A stretch of 64,000 nucleotides of DNA from an uncultured Clostridia bacterium (lineage in GTDB: Bacteria > Bacillota > Clostridia > Christensenellales > Pumilibacteraceae). The notes beneath the pieces were generated by a model, which ran no database searches, was not told the origin of the DNA, and saw nothing but the letters and a program-made list of their open reading frames with translations. Where the stretch lies: the NCBI GenBank assembly GCA_944362615.1, contig CALVTM010000002.1, positions 124,001 to 188,000 on the forward strand, written 5' to 3'. Positions within the stretch are counted from its first letter, which is position 1. Every line of letters starts with the position of its first letter. The position numbers and the translations under genes were made by a program. Of the stretch, positions 16,590 through 25,711 are shown piece by piece.

Positions 16590-17288
16590 TCAGGAAACCG
16601 CGGCATTCTGTCTTCGATACATTCTTCTCCAGCTGATATATCCGTATATGTCGTTCGCAAGAAAAGCCATAAAACAAACAACGACTGATAGATACATTAA
16701 CTTCTCCACCGTCGCCATTATCCACATGACTATCAGAACGACGTCGTTTGCGGCATAAGCAAGCGCAAAATATTCGCTTCTTCTGAAAGTCAGATATACG
16801 GCAAGAAAACTGGTGGATACGGATATCGTACTCGGTATTATATTAGCGGTATTGAACGCCTTCAGAATAAAATAAAAAGCAACTGTGACGACTGCGGTAA
16901 GAATAAATATCAGAACTGATTCCTTACGTCTGAGCTTATTTACCGTCACTTCCGATCTGCTCCCATTGTAAGGATTTTTCAGCCATACTATCAGTGTGAC
17001 AATCGCCATCGGTGCAGTCATACCGAGATAAGTTATCATTTCACCGTAGTATGAAAACGTAAACGAAATGATCCCGTATAATACGCTGAATACCACCCCG
17101 AGTACAGGTCCCGTCGGATTCCCTTTTGCATTGAAGATCAAGGACGTGACTCCGATAACGGAAGCTATTAAAGTAAGATAATTTCCGCCGCCGAAAAAAC
17201 AAAAAGAAAGCACGATACTCAGCACGGATAAAATCCAGAGTATCAATTCGGGTATAGTAAAATAATTGAATACTGCCTTGCGTTCCAA
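16590..17288 (-). CDS. pnuC: PnuC-family nicotinamide mononucleotide/riboside transporter
   Basis: A 232-residue membrane protein with about seven hydrophobic helices and PnuC-type segments (NAKGNPTGPVLGVVFSVLYG; YAANDVVLIVMW). PnuC proteins import NAD precursors by facilitated diffusion; relatives carry thiamine or riboflavin, so the substrate is not certain. I use the TTG at 17288 because GAAAGAGG sits six bases upstream and no ATG is available in frame. No riboswitch could be recognised in the 209 bases upstream. Confidence 0.8.
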   Translation of the reverse strand: MERKAVFNYFTIPELILWILSVLSIVLSFCFFGGGNYLTLIASVIGVTSLIFNAKGNPTGPVLGVVFSVLYGIISFTFSYYGEMITYLGMTAPMAIVTLIVWLKNPYNGSRSEVTVNKLRRKESVLIFILTAVVTVAFYFILKAFNTANIIPSTISVSTSFLAVYLTFRRSEYFALAYAANDVVLIVMWIMATVEKLMYLSVVVCFMAFLANDIYGYISWRRMYRRQNAAVS

Positions 17289-17435
17289 AGTATGCCTCTT
17301 TCATTATCTTACCCACGGATAAAAGCGCCTACATACGCATTCTCAAAGAGCTGACGATGTATATATAAACGCTTTCGCATTCAAGTTACCCGGAGGTAAA
17401 GATAATTTTTCAATCTGCTACTGACGTAAATTTGT

Positions 17436-17463
17436 AAAATGCACGGGATGTTCCGTGCATTTT
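17436..17463 (-). terminator. Terminator of the tyrS-ilvE-metY operon
   Basis: An 11-bp stem AAAATGCACGG / CCGTGCATTTT with a 6-base loop lies 35 bases after the metY stop. Confidence 0.9.
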
Positions 17464-17497
17464 AACTGCTGATTTTATTATTCTGAAGGCTTCACTA

Positions 17498-18766
17498 TCA
17501 AGCTTTGAGTGCCTGAGTTATATCCTCTATTATATCATCCGGATCTTCTATGCCGACAGAGAAGCGTATGAGCGAAGGATCTATGCCCGCCGCTTTAAGC
17601 TGTTCGTCGGTAAGCTGACGGTGAGTATGACTTGCAGGATGAAGCATGCAAGACTGAGCATCCGCAACGTGCGTGTATATGCGGATCAGCTTCAGACTGT
17701 CCATGAACTTCTCGGCTGCCGCTCTGCCTCCCTTAAGACCGAAGCACAATACGCCGCAAGCTCCGTTCGGGCAGTACTTCTTACCCAGCTCGTAGTACTT
17801 ATCCGATTTAAGTCCGGGATACGAAACCCATGCCACTTCGGGACGAGCTTCAAGAAATTCAGCAAGCTTCTGAGCGTTTGAACAATGTCTCTGCATACGC
17901 AGATGAAGCGATTCAAGACCGAGCCCGAGATAAAACGCATTCTGCGGCGCCTGGATAGAGCCGAGGTCGCGCATGAGCTGTGCTGTCGCCTTGGTAATAT
18001 ATGCGCCCTTCCCGAACTTCTGCGTGTATATTATACCGTGGTATGACTCATCCGGAGTATTGAGACCGGGATATTTTTCCTTGTAGTCGGCAAAGTTGAA
18101 ATTACCGCTGTCTACGATACAGCCGCCTACTGCCGTACCATGACCGTCCATATACTTTGTAGTCGAATGCGTTACTATATCCGCACCCCATTCAAACGGA
18201 CGGCAACCTACCGGCGTCGGGAAAGTGTTATCCACGATAAGCGGTACGTTATGCGCATGCGCTATGCGCGCGAATTTCTCTATATCCAGTACCTTTACGC
18301 CGGGATTGGAGACAGTCTCTCCGAACATACATTTGGTGTTGGGGCGGAACGCCGCAGCTATTTCCTCCTCACTCGCATCCTGATCCACAAACGTACATTC
18401 TATGCCCATTTTCTTCATTGTTACGCCGAACAGATTGAACGTACCGCCGTATATCGTGGACGATGCCACAAAGTGATCGCCTGCCTCGCAGATGTTGAAT
18501 ACTGCAAAAAAGTTTGCCGCCTGTCCGGAACTCGTAAGCATTCCCGCTACACCGCCCTCAAGAGCGGTTATACGTGCCGCGACATTATCATTCGTCGGAT
18601 TCTGAAGCCGGGTATAGAAATATCCGGACTTTTCCAGATCGAATAATGCGCCCATTTCTTCGCTTGTAGTGTAGCGGAATGTGGTAGACTGTATTATAGG
18701 TAACTGACGGGGTTCTCCGTTGCCCGGAGTATATCCCGCGCGTACGCATTCGGTATCTTTTCTCAT
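17498..18766 (-). CDS. metY: O-acetylhomoserine sulfhydrylase / aminocarboxypropyltransferase
   Basis: Cys/Met-metabolism PLP enzyme of 422 residues that makes homocysteine from O-acetylhomoserine and sulfide. Typical MetY features are IIQSTTFRY, YFYTRLQNPTND, the PLP lysine in HSTTKYMDGHG, and GVLCFGLKGG. It is 30 bases after ilvE and last in an amino-acid operon. No S-box or T-box is seen directly upstream. Confidence 0.93.
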   Translation of the reverse strand: MRKDTECVRAGYTPGNGEPRQLPIIQSTTFRYTTSEEMGALFDLEKSGYFYTRLQNPTNDNVAARITALEGGVAGMLTSSGQAANFFAVFNICEAGDHFVASSTIYGGTFNLFGVTMKKMGIECTFVDQDASEEEIAAAFRPNTKCMFGETVSNPGVKVLDIEKFARIAHAHNVPLIVDNTFPTPVGCRPFEWGADIVTHSTTKYMDGHGTAVGGCIVDSGNFNFADYKEKYPGLNTPDESYHGIIYTQKFGKGAYITKATAQLMRDLGSIQAPQNAFYLGLGLESLHLRMQRHCSNAQKLAEFLEARPEVAWVSYPGLKSDKYYELGKKYCPNGACGVLCFGLKGGRAAAEKFMDSLKLIRIYTHVADAQSCMLHPASHTHRQLTDEQLKAAGIDPSLIRFSVGIEDPDDIIEDITQALKA

Positions 18767-18796
18767 ATGGCTCCTTAATTCTCAGTTGTAAGGCTT

Positions 18797-19852
18797 TTAG
18801 ATTATTTCTTCAACCCATCCGAATTCATCGGGTTTGACTCCGGTCTGAATGCCGGTAAGCTCATCGTATACATATTTGGTTATCTTGCCGAGTTTGCCGT
18901 CGCCTACAGTGTAATCTTTACCTTTGTAACCGAAACCGCCTACAGGCGATACGACGGCGGCGGTACCCGTACCGAATATCTCATTCAGAGTGCCGTTTTC
19001 AGCCGCGCTGACCACTTCATCCACGCTTACAAGACGTTCCTCAACGTCATATCCGCGCGCCTTGAGCAAAGCAATCGTGCTCTTTCTCGTTATACCGGGA
19101 AGTATGGATCCTCCGAGCATCGGAGTGACTACTTTGCCGTTTATGACAAAGAATATGTTCATAGAACCGACTTCTTCCATGTATTTATTCTCTGCCGCAT
19201 CCAGCCAGAGCGTCTGGTCATATCCTCTCTTTTCTGCCTCATCAGCGGCAAGTATGGACGCTGCGTAGTTGCCTGCGACCTTATGATGTCCGGTACCGCC
19301 CTTGCACGCTCTCTTATAATGTTCCTCTACGTACAGTCTGACAGGATCAAAACCGTGCGCATAGTACGCGCCTACAGGGGAAAGTATGATCGCCATGATG
19401 TAATTTCTTGAAGAGTGTACGCCGAGCGCCTCATCCGTAGCTATTACAAACGGACGGATGTAGAGGGATGTGCCGGGCGCGGTCGGGATCCAGTCCTTCT
19501 CCGTCTTTACAAGTTCCACAAGCGCATCGTGAACGAACTTTGCGTCAAACTGAGGTATGCAGAGACGCCAGCAGGATTCGTTCATTCTGTTCATGTTGTC
19601 CATCGGACGGAACAGACGAACTTCACCCTTTTCGTTTCTGTATGCCTTAAGCCCTTCGAATACCGCTTGTCCGTAATGGAATACCGATGTTGACGGATCA
19701 AGCACAAACGGCTCATACGGCTTTATACATGCGTTTTCATAATCCCAACCGCCGTCATGGTATTTCATCATGAACATATAATCGGTGAAATGTTTTCCGA
19801 ACTGAAGATCGGAAGGTCTTTCTTTAAGCTGTGTACGTTTGATAAATTTCAT
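18797..19852 (-). CDS. ilvE: Branched-chain amino acid aminotransferase
   Basis: Class IV PLP transaminase interconverting Leu/Ile/Val and their keto acids. Visible features are YGQAVFEGLKAYR, RPFVIATD, the PLP lysine in HHKVAGNYAAS, EEVGSMNIFFV and GTGTAAVVSPVG. The ATG at 19852 (MKFIKRTQL, with AGAGGCG upstream) gives 351 residues; a frame opening at 19888 would add 12 unlikely residues. It overlaps the end of the YigZ gene. Confidence 0.94.
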   Translation of the reverse strand: MKFIKRTQLKERPSDLQFGKHFTDYMFMMKYHDGGWDYENACIKPYEPFVLDPSTSVFHYGQAVFEGLKAYRNEKGEVRLFRPMDNMNRMNESCWRLCIPQFDAKFVHDALVELVKTEKDWIPTAPGTSLYIRPFVIATDEALGVHSSRNYIMAIILSPVGAYYAHGFDPVRLYVEEHYKRACKGGTGHHKVAGNYAASILAADEAEKRGYDQTLWLDAAENKYMEEVGSMNIFFVINGKVVTPMLGGSILPGITRKSTIALLKARGYDVEERLVSVDEVVSAAENGTLNEIFGTGTAAVVSPVGGFGYKGKDYTVGDGKLGKITKYVYDELTGIQTGVKPDEFGWVEEII

Positions 19853-20456
19853 ATCTATCGCCTCTTTTGATAAATTCCGTTTTACCACCCGTCAAGTCGG
19901 TAAGAGCTTCAGTTCTATCCGTCCCTGCGGGGAATACCGCTTCAAACGCAACGGTCTCGCCGTAGCTGATCGTTACGATCTTCCCGCCCATACGCGGCAC
20001 CGCCGCGTTTATGCGCGCATACATATTATAATCCGTTTCCGCCGCCCACACGGAACATAACCGCATGTTGATCTCTTTCGCATTGGAAACGCCTGCTGTC
20101 GCCGCCTCGGTGTAAGCGCGGACAAGTCCGCCGGCTCCCAGCTTCGTCCCACCGAAATATCTCACTACCGCTATCAATACCTGTCTCAGCCCGCCCTTGT
20201 TTATCACTGACAGTATGGGCGCTCCGGCAGTAGACGACGGCTCGCCGTCATCCGAGAAACGCACTGTCCGCCCTTCTATATCAGCGCAATAAGCATAACA
20301 TACATGCGTGGCGTCATAATGCTTTTTTCTGAGCGCGGCAAGTCTTTCGGTACACTCTTCCTCGCTCTCACAATGATATACGTATGCAAGAAACCGGGAA
20401 CGCAGTATGACAATCTCGGCGAAAGCATCCGTCAGCGTGACGTAGCTTTCGGTCAT
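19824..20456 (-). CDS. YigZ/IMPACT family protein
   Basis: A 210-residue YigZ protein with the family signatures FSDDGEPSSTAGAPIL and VVRYFGGTKLGAGGLVRAY. Family members bind nucleic acid or ribosomes and relate to yeast Yih1/IMPACT; the bacterial role is not settled. Start overlaps the tyrS stop by four bases; the gene is co-transcribed with tyrS and ilvE. Confidence 0.92.
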   Translation of the reverse strand: MTESYVTLTDAFAEIVILRSRFLAYVYHCESEEECTERLAALRKKHYDATHVCYAYCADIEGRTVRFSDDGEPSSTAGAPILSVINKGGLRQVLIAVVRYFGGTKLGAGGLVRAYTEAATAGVSNAKEINMRLCSVWAAETDYNMYARINAAVPRMGGKIVTISYGETVAFEAVFPAGTDRTEALTDLTGGKTEFIKRGDRYEIYQTYTA

Positions 20457-21664
20457 CCGAGGATTACTCGTACGTGAAATTTCTTGCCCTTATGGAGCAC
20501 AAATTCATTGGCAGTCGTATATGCCGAAAGCGCGTCGGTCACATTGCTTACCTTGCTTTCGTCTATCTTTACTCCGCCGCCTTCAATAAGTCTGCGCGCT
20601 TCGCTCTTGGACGTACATGCACCGGCAAGCACAAGTATGTCTGTAACGGGTGTGTTACCGTCCGCATTTATATTCACAGCCGGCATGTCCTCCGCGTTAC
20701 CGCCGAATGCGGCGCGCGCCTGAGCTCTTGCCTTTTCCGCAGCCTCTTCTCCGTGTACAAGCTTCGTGACCTCATACGCAAGGCGCTCTTTCGCAACGTT
20801 CATGCGTTCGTCGTTGTAACGCGTAAGTTCCTTTATTTCATCAAGCGGAACAAAGGTAAGCAGTCTGAGGCATTCCTCCGTTTTGACGTCTTCGACGTTA
20901 CGGAAGTACTGATAAAACTCATAAGGAGTGGTACGCTCGGCAGAAAGCCATAATGCGCCCTTTGCCGTTTTGCCCATCTTGGTGCCGTCCGAGTTAAGAA
21001 GCAGCGGGCACGTTATCGCAAACGCATCCTTCCTCTCCTTACGACGAATAAGATCCGCACCTGCAAGTATGTTGCTCCACTGATCGTTGCCGCCCATTTC
21101 AAGCAGGCAGCCGAACTTCTTATAAAGCATAAGGAAGTCATACGCCTGCATCAGCATATAGTTGAATTCCAGGAATGTAAGACCTTTTTCGTAACGTATC
21201 TTGAAGCACTCCGCCGTAAGCATTTTATTTACAGAGAAGTATACGCCTACGTCACGCAAAAATTCTATATAATTAAGCCCGAGCAGCCAGTCAGCATTAT
21301 TGACTATTACGGCGGCATTTTCGCCCTCAAAGGACAGGAAGCGCTCCATCTGCTTCTTTATGCTTGCAACGTTGTGCTCTACCTGCTCTTTCGTGAGCAT
21401 ACTGCGAAGATCGCTTCTGCCGGACGGGTCACCTATCATACCTGTACCGCCGCCCACAAGAACAATGGGCTTATGACCGCATTTCTGCATATGCGCCATC
21501 GCCATTATAGGTATGTAATGCCCGATATGAAGACTGTCCGCGGTAGGGTCAAAACCGACGTAGAACGGGATCTTCTCGCTGCCTAGCACCTTGTAAAGAT
21601 CCTCCTCGTATACAGTCTGTCCGACGTAGCCTCTTTCTTTAAGTATATCGAATGCGTTTACCAT
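20453..21664 (-). CDS. tyrS: Tyrosyl-tRNA synthetase
   Basis: Class I synthetase of 403 residues: the HIGH motif is HIGHY, the KMSKS loop is KMGKT, the tyrosine pocket includes YMLMQAYD and GGNDQW, and an S4 RNA-binding domain is at the C-terminus (SKSEARRLIEGGGVKI). Only 23 bases separate it from the aminotransferase gene, so there is no room for a T-box. Confidence 0.97.
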   Translation of the reverse strand: MVNAFDILKERGYVGQTVYEEDLYKVLGSEKIPFYVGFDPTADSLHIGHYIPIMAMAHMQKCGHKPIVLVGGGTGMIGDPSGRSDLRSMLTKEQVEHNVASIKKQMERFLSFEGENAAVIVNNADWLLGLNYIEFLRDVGVYFSVNKMLTAECFKIRYEKGLTFLEFNYMLMQAYDFLMLYKKFGCLLEMGGNDQWSNILAGADLIRRKERKDAFAITCPLLLNSDGTKMGKTAKGALWLSAERTTPYEFYQYFRNVEDVKTEECLRLLTFVPLDEIKELTRYNDERMNVAKERLAYEVTKLVHGEEAAEKARAQARAAFGGNAEDMPAVNINADGNTPVTDILVLAGACTSKSEARRLIEGGGVKIDESKVSNVTDALSAYTTANEFVLHKGKKFHVRVILG

Positions 21665-21687
21665 TTATAACTCCGTTAATTTCTTAA

Positions 21688-22878
21688 TTATTTTGCAAGT
21701 TTTTCTTTGAACAATCCGGCAAGACGAGCTATGCCTTCTTCTATCTGACTGAGGTTTGCGTAAGAGTAATTCAATCTTACATAATTTGTTCCGCTTCCGT
21801 CAGCATAGAATACACTGCCTTGTATGTAGGCGACTTTACGCTCCACCGCTTCAGGCAGCATCTTAACCATATCAATGCGCTCGGGCAGGCTTCCCCATAT
21901 GAACAAGCCGCCGTCCGGATCGGTACATCTGAACTCCTCGGGCATATACTTCTTTATCGCGTCGCTCATAGCGCCCTTTTTCTCTCCGTATATACGCACC
22001 GCTTTCTTAAGATCAGGCTCAAGATAGCCGCGGCGCAGATATTCGTAAGTTATCATCTGGGAAAGATTGGGCGTATGCAGATCCGTTCCCTGCTTTCCGA
22101 TCTCCATCTTTCTGATGATCTCAGGAGCGCCGACCGCAACACCCGTTCTGTTACCGGGCGATATGATCTTGGAGAACGACGATATGAATATCACATTTCC
22201 CGCTTTGTCAAAGCTCTTCATTGAAGGTACATATTCGCCCTTGAAACGCAATTTGCTGTACGGGTCGTCCTCTATGACTATTACTCCGTATTTAGCAGTC
22301 ATTTCCGCTATGGCTTTTCTGTTTTCAACCGAATATGTCTTGCCCGTGGGGTTGGAGAACGTCGGGACACAGTAAAGCATCTTGGGATTATATTTCTTTA
22401 TTTTCTCTTCAAGGTCGCAAAGGTCGAGTCCGTCATCATTGGCTTTTACTCCCTTGCATATGCCTTCATACGAATTCGCAAGCTGAAGGAACGCAAGATA
22501 AGTCGGATCTTCGACAAGTATTACATCGCCGGGATTGATAAAAGCTTTGAGCGCAAGATCTATACCCTGCTGTCCTCCGCTTATCACAAGTACGTTCTCT
22601 GTCTTGGTGCCGTATATATCCGCCGTCTCTACGTACTTGCACAACAGTTCACGCAGTTCGGGAAAACCTGCCGTAAGACCATACTGCAGTACGCGCGCAA
22701 AGTTCGGAGACGAGCATATGTCCGCCGTTATTTCCTTTACCCTTTCTGTGGGAAGGCACTCTATAGCCGGATTACCGCCCGCAAAACTGATTATCTCAGG
22801 ATTACCGAGAAGCTTGAATATTTCTCGCGTGGCAGTACCGTTCATATTCTTCATTCTTTCGGAAAATGTGTAATTCAT
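21688..22878 (-). CDS. PLP-dependent aminotransferase, class I/II (2-aminoadipate/aromatic type)
   Basis: A 396-residue fold-type I aminotransferase. Evidence: SFAGGNPAIECLP, ISGGQQGIDLALKAF, VEDPTYLAF, FSNPTGKTYS, the PLP lysine in SSFSKIISPGNRTG, and the C-terminal Arg region NYVRLNYSY. It resembles LysN/MocR-like transaminases without a DNA-binding domain. First gene of a five-gene operon; an aromatic or branched-chain substrate would suit the neighbours tyrS and ilvE, but this is inference. Confidence 0.88.
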   Translation of the reverse strand: MNYTFSERMKNMNGTATREIFKLLGNPEIISFAGGNPAIECLPTERVKEITADICSSPNFARVLQYGLTAGFPELRELLCKYVETADIYGTKTENVLVISGGQQGIDLALKAFINPGDVILVEDPTYLAFLQLANSYEGICKGVKANDDGLDLCDLEEKIKKYNPKMLYCVPTFSNPTGKTYSVENRKAIAEMTAKYGVIVIEDDPYSKLRFKGEYVPSMKSFDKAGNVIFISSFSKIISPGNRTGVAVGAPEIIRKMEIGKQGTDLHTPNLSQMITYEYLRRGYLEPDLKKAVRIYGEKKGAMSDAIKKYMPEEFRCTDPDGGLFIWGSLPERIDMVKMLPEAVERKVAYIQGSVFYADGSGTNYVRLNYSYANLSQIEEGIARLAGLFKEKLAK

Positions 22879-22907
22879 CGTTCTTACCTTTCGTTTCTTT
22901 ATAAAAC

Positions 22908-22936
22908 ATTATACAAACGCATGCTTCAAAAGTCAA
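22908..22936 (-). promoter_or_regulatory. Promoter of the aminotransferase-tyrS-yigZ-ilvE-metY operon
   Basis: TTGACT, 17-base spacer, TATAAT on the minus strand, about 30 bases before the start codon. Confidence 0.85.
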
Positions 22937-22982
22937 GGAATTGAACGCTTAAGACTCTATTTCATGCGTCTTTTCCGCGCCG

Positions 22983-23681
22983 TTACCGCTCTATAACGCG
23001 CACACGTTTTCGCTTTGAGTATTTTCGGCGCAGCAGTACGCCTTTTATTACCATAAAAAAACCTATCACTACTCCCGCACTTCCCAGCATTGCACCCAAT
23101 CGGCCAGTTGCCGAATTATACCCGCCCAGCATTGCACCTACAGTGTTTACTGCCGTCGAAACCGCCGCAAATGCAGCCGATATGCTGACAAACTTCAATC
23201 CCTCCATAAGAAGATCGCCTTCTCTTCTTGCCCTTACGAGTCCGCCGAACGACAGCGCAAGTTCAAAAGCTGCTATAGCGCACACGATGATCACAGTTAC
23301 CGGACCGGGTGTTCCCACTGCGGCTTTGATCGAATACCTGAACATATACAAGGCGTAAAATAAAGACGATACCGTAAATGTCGCGCCCATTGCAAGATAA
23401 TAACCGCACTCCCTGCTCTCATCCCCCATGCTTGATCTCATACCGTTAAAGTATATGCGTTTTGTCAAGCCGCAAAAAAATGAGTTGAGACCTCCCGCAC
23501 AAAGCGTAAAAACGAACGTTGCAATGCCCATTGCAAACTTAAGCATACCTGTAGAAAAATCAAATACCATAGATACGACTGCCGTTATCTTTGCTCGCTC
23601 ATACGGCGAAAGCTGTTTATAAAACTGTATCGGTGTTGCCAACCTTTTCCGCCTCCGCAAGTATTTCAGATAACTGATCAC
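22983..23681 (-). CDS. Hypothetical multi-pass membrane protein
   Basis: A 232-residue protein with about six hydrophobic helices, a basic N-terminus (YLRRRKR) and a basic C-terminus (RRKYSKRKRVRVIER). Not recognised. It overlaps the preceding gene by 65 bases, so its true start may be at a later codon; the two are surely one transcription unit. Confidence 0.65.
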   Translation of the reverse strand: MISYLKYLRRRKRLATPIQFYKQLSPYERAKITAVVSMVFDFSTGMLKFAMGIATFVFTLCAGGLNSFFCGLTKRIYFNGMRSSMGDESRECGYYLAMGATFTVSSLFYALYMFRYSIKAAVGTPGPVTVIIVCAIAAFELALSFGGLVRARREGDLLMEGLKFVSISAAFAAVSTAVNTVGAMLGGYNSATGRLGAMLGSAGVVIGFFMVIKGVLLRRKYSKRKRVRVIER

Positions 23682-24123
23682 TGAGCCGCCTGCGCTTTCC
23701 GTCCGTTATCGTCATCGCCAGTCCACGCACTATCCGTCCCGCGGCAAAAGATAAAGCGGCTGTGATCAGCCCTATCACACACAGACAGCCCCCGACTGCA
23801 ATATCAGATACACTGCCCCGCATAAGTACATTCATTCCAGAATAAACTGCAATAAACGACGAAAAAGCCGTCATGCCGGACGCAATGCGTCCTGCCATGC
23901 GGCATTTATTTCGCAATCTGTCTATTTCTGCGGCTGTGACATCACATCTTTGTTGCAAACTGTCAAGTTCCCGCTTATTCTTCGTCTTGCTGTTACGCCT
24001 GAAAGATATACCGCCGCCCTTTTCGCTTGCGTCACAGACATATCTCCAACCGAACCTGGCGTACCGGCATTCGCATTCTCTCAGCCTTTCGGACCGCACA
24101 CACATATAATCATAATGATCCAT
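23617..24123 (-). CDS. Hypothetical membrane protein with coiled-coil segment
   Basis: A 168-residue protein. Its N-terminal third has four cysteines and many Arg/Tyr. A helical stretch at about 50-75 (RELDSLQQRCDVTAAEIDRL) is followed by two hydrophobic helices and a basic helical C-terminus. No family recognised. First gene of a two-gene unit. Confidence 0.6.
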   Translation of the reverse strand: MDHYDYMCVRSERLRECECRYARFGWRYVCDASEKGGGISFRRNSKTKNKRELDSLQQRCDVTAAEIDRLRNKCRMAGRIASGMTAFSSFIAVYSGMNVLMRGSVSDIAVGGCLCVIGLITAALSFAAGRIVRGLAMTITDGKRRRLSDQLSEILAEAEKVGNTDTVL

Positions 24124-24206
24124 ATATCATTTATTTTTTCTCATGCATTTCAGAATATGCGCCTGAGAATTTCACGGACTCCCGTTCAGTGCAACAGGGT
24201 AAAAAC

Positions 24207-24239
24207 AAAGAGTATCCCGAACTATCCGAGATACTCTTT
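24207..24239 (-). terminator. Terminator of the MATE exporter gene
   Basis: A 10-bp stem AAAGAGTATC/GATACTCTTT, followed by GTTTTT on the minus strand, 13 bases after the stop codon. Confidence 0.88.
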
Positions 24240-24251
24240 CATGATGATTTT

Positions 24252-25616
24252 TCAAACAATCTTTTCTTTAAATTTACCTATACGCAATAGTCGGTTTTTA
24301 CCTGCGAACAGGCAGAGCACAACGGAAAGTACCGTAGCTGCCGACCAGCCGATAGGCCATGACAACCAGAGCCCTGTGGATCCCATGCCCATAAGAGGAT
24401 CGAATATAAAGCACAGCGCAACTCTGATCACAAGGTCAAACAACGTCGTTATCATGAATGCCGTCATACGCTCCGAACCGCGCATTACGGAATCGCATAG
24501 AAGTTTGAGTGATACGACTATATAGAACGGGACCACCATGCGCAGGAATTCCACTCCTGTCGACATTGCTTCACCCTCTACGTCCTGAGTGAACAGCAGC
24601 AACGCCGTTTCGGGGAATGCCATATAGAATACTACGAACGGGACCAGAATAGCAAGGCAGATCGTTGCGCATGCCAAGAGTCCGGTCTTTACTCGTTCAG
24701 GTTTTCTTGCCCCTAAGTTCTGAGCCGTGTAAGCGGACATTGCACCTGTGACCGTTGTTATCGTCGTAAGAAAAAATGTGTTCAGTTTTACAGAAGCGGT
24801 ATATCCCGCAAGCACAAGTTCGCCATGACCGTTCACAAGAGACTGTATGAACAGATTGCCTACGGATATAAAACTCTGCTGCAGCACGCTCGGTATCGCA
24901 ACGGTACACATGCGCGAAAGCAGTTTCCACGAAAACAAACGGGGTTTCCTGTCGCTCGGCAGCTTGCGCATCCTTAACAACAGCATAGCAAGACAAAGTA
25001 CCGCCGCAAGTCCCTGACAGATGAATGTAGCCCATGCAAGTCCTTTGACACCCATGTCAAATACAAGCACGAACAACAGATCAAGCCCTATATTGCAAAG
25101 ACTGGAAGCTACAAGGAACCAGAAAGGCGTAAGCGAATCCCCGAGCGCAGTATAAATACCCGTACTTACGTTATATAAAAGCACAAACAAAAACCCGCCT
25201 ATGTATATATAGAGATACATAAGCGCATCTTCGATGATACTTTCCGGGGTGCTCAGAAGCCGCATTATCGGCTCCCCTATACCTATGCCGATACCCGTCA
25301 TAACTATTCCGAGCACGGCAACGGAAATTATTATGGTCGAAACGCTCTCTCTTACTTCCGTGTAATGTTTCTGTCCGAAAAACCGGGAAACTATAACGGA
25401 ACACCCGAGGTTACACCCGAGAGCGACAGCCATGAATATCATTGTGACGGGATACGATGCACCGACTGCTGCAAGAGCGTAGTCGCCTATCGCTCTGCCT
25501 GCAATAACGGTATCCGCCATATTGTACATTTGCTGAAATATTACGCTGCCAATAAGCGGCAACGAATACAGCCACAACAGTTTGAAGGGATTTCCCTCGG
25601 ACAGATCTTTTACCAA
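24252..25616 (-). CDS. MATE-family multidrug/metabolite exporter
   Basis: A 12-helix MATE protein of 454 residues in two homologous halves (PLIGSVIFQQMYNMADTVIAG in the first, TVAIPSVLQQSFISVGNLFIQ in the second). It exports cationic compounds by Na+ or H+ antiport. An ATG at 25640 is in frame, but the promoter -10 box at 25643-25648 puts the transcript start below it. The TTG at 25616, with GGGAGG seven bases upstream, is therefore preferred. Confidence 0.88.
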   Translation of the reverse strand: MVKDLSEGNPFKLLWLYSLPLIGSVIFQQMYNMADTVIAGRAIGDYALAAVGASYPVTMIFMAVALGCNLGCSVIVSRFFGQKHYTEVRESVSTIIISVAVLGIVMTGIGIGIGEPIMRLLSTPESIIEDALMYLYIYIGGFLFVLLYNVSTGIYTALGDSLTPFWFLVASSLCNIGLDLLFVLVFDMGVKGLAWATFICQGLAAVLCLAMLLLRMRKLPSDRKPRLFSWKLLSRMCTVAIPSVLQQSFISVGNLFIQSLVNGHGELVLAGYTASVKLNTFFLTTITTVTGAMSAYTAQNLGARKPERVKTGLLACATICLAILVPFVVFYMAFPETALLLFTQDVEGEAMSTGVEFLRMVVPFYIVVSLKLLCDSVMRGSERMTAFMITTLFDLVIRVALCFIFDPLMGMGSTGLWLSWPIGWSAATVLSVVLCLFAGKNRLLRIGKFKEKIV

Positions 25617-25642
25617 AAATTTGCCTCCCTTCCCCCGCATTA

Positions 25643-25671
25643 GGTATAGACCTATCCGAACGGAAAGTCAA
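25643..25671 (-). promoter_or_regulatory. Promoter of the MATE exporter gene
   Basis: TTGACT, 17-base spacer, TATACC on the minus strand. Confidence 0.65.
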
Positions 25672-25711
25672 GCGTTTTCGAATGAACCGCATTTAAAATT
25701 TTAAACAACGG

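Noticed and set aside
17289-17435. Possible riboswitch (NAD+-II, TPP or preQ1) upstream of pnuC
   Set aside because: Only a small TTACC/GGGTAA hairpin is seen; none of the conserved cores of those classes could be matched.
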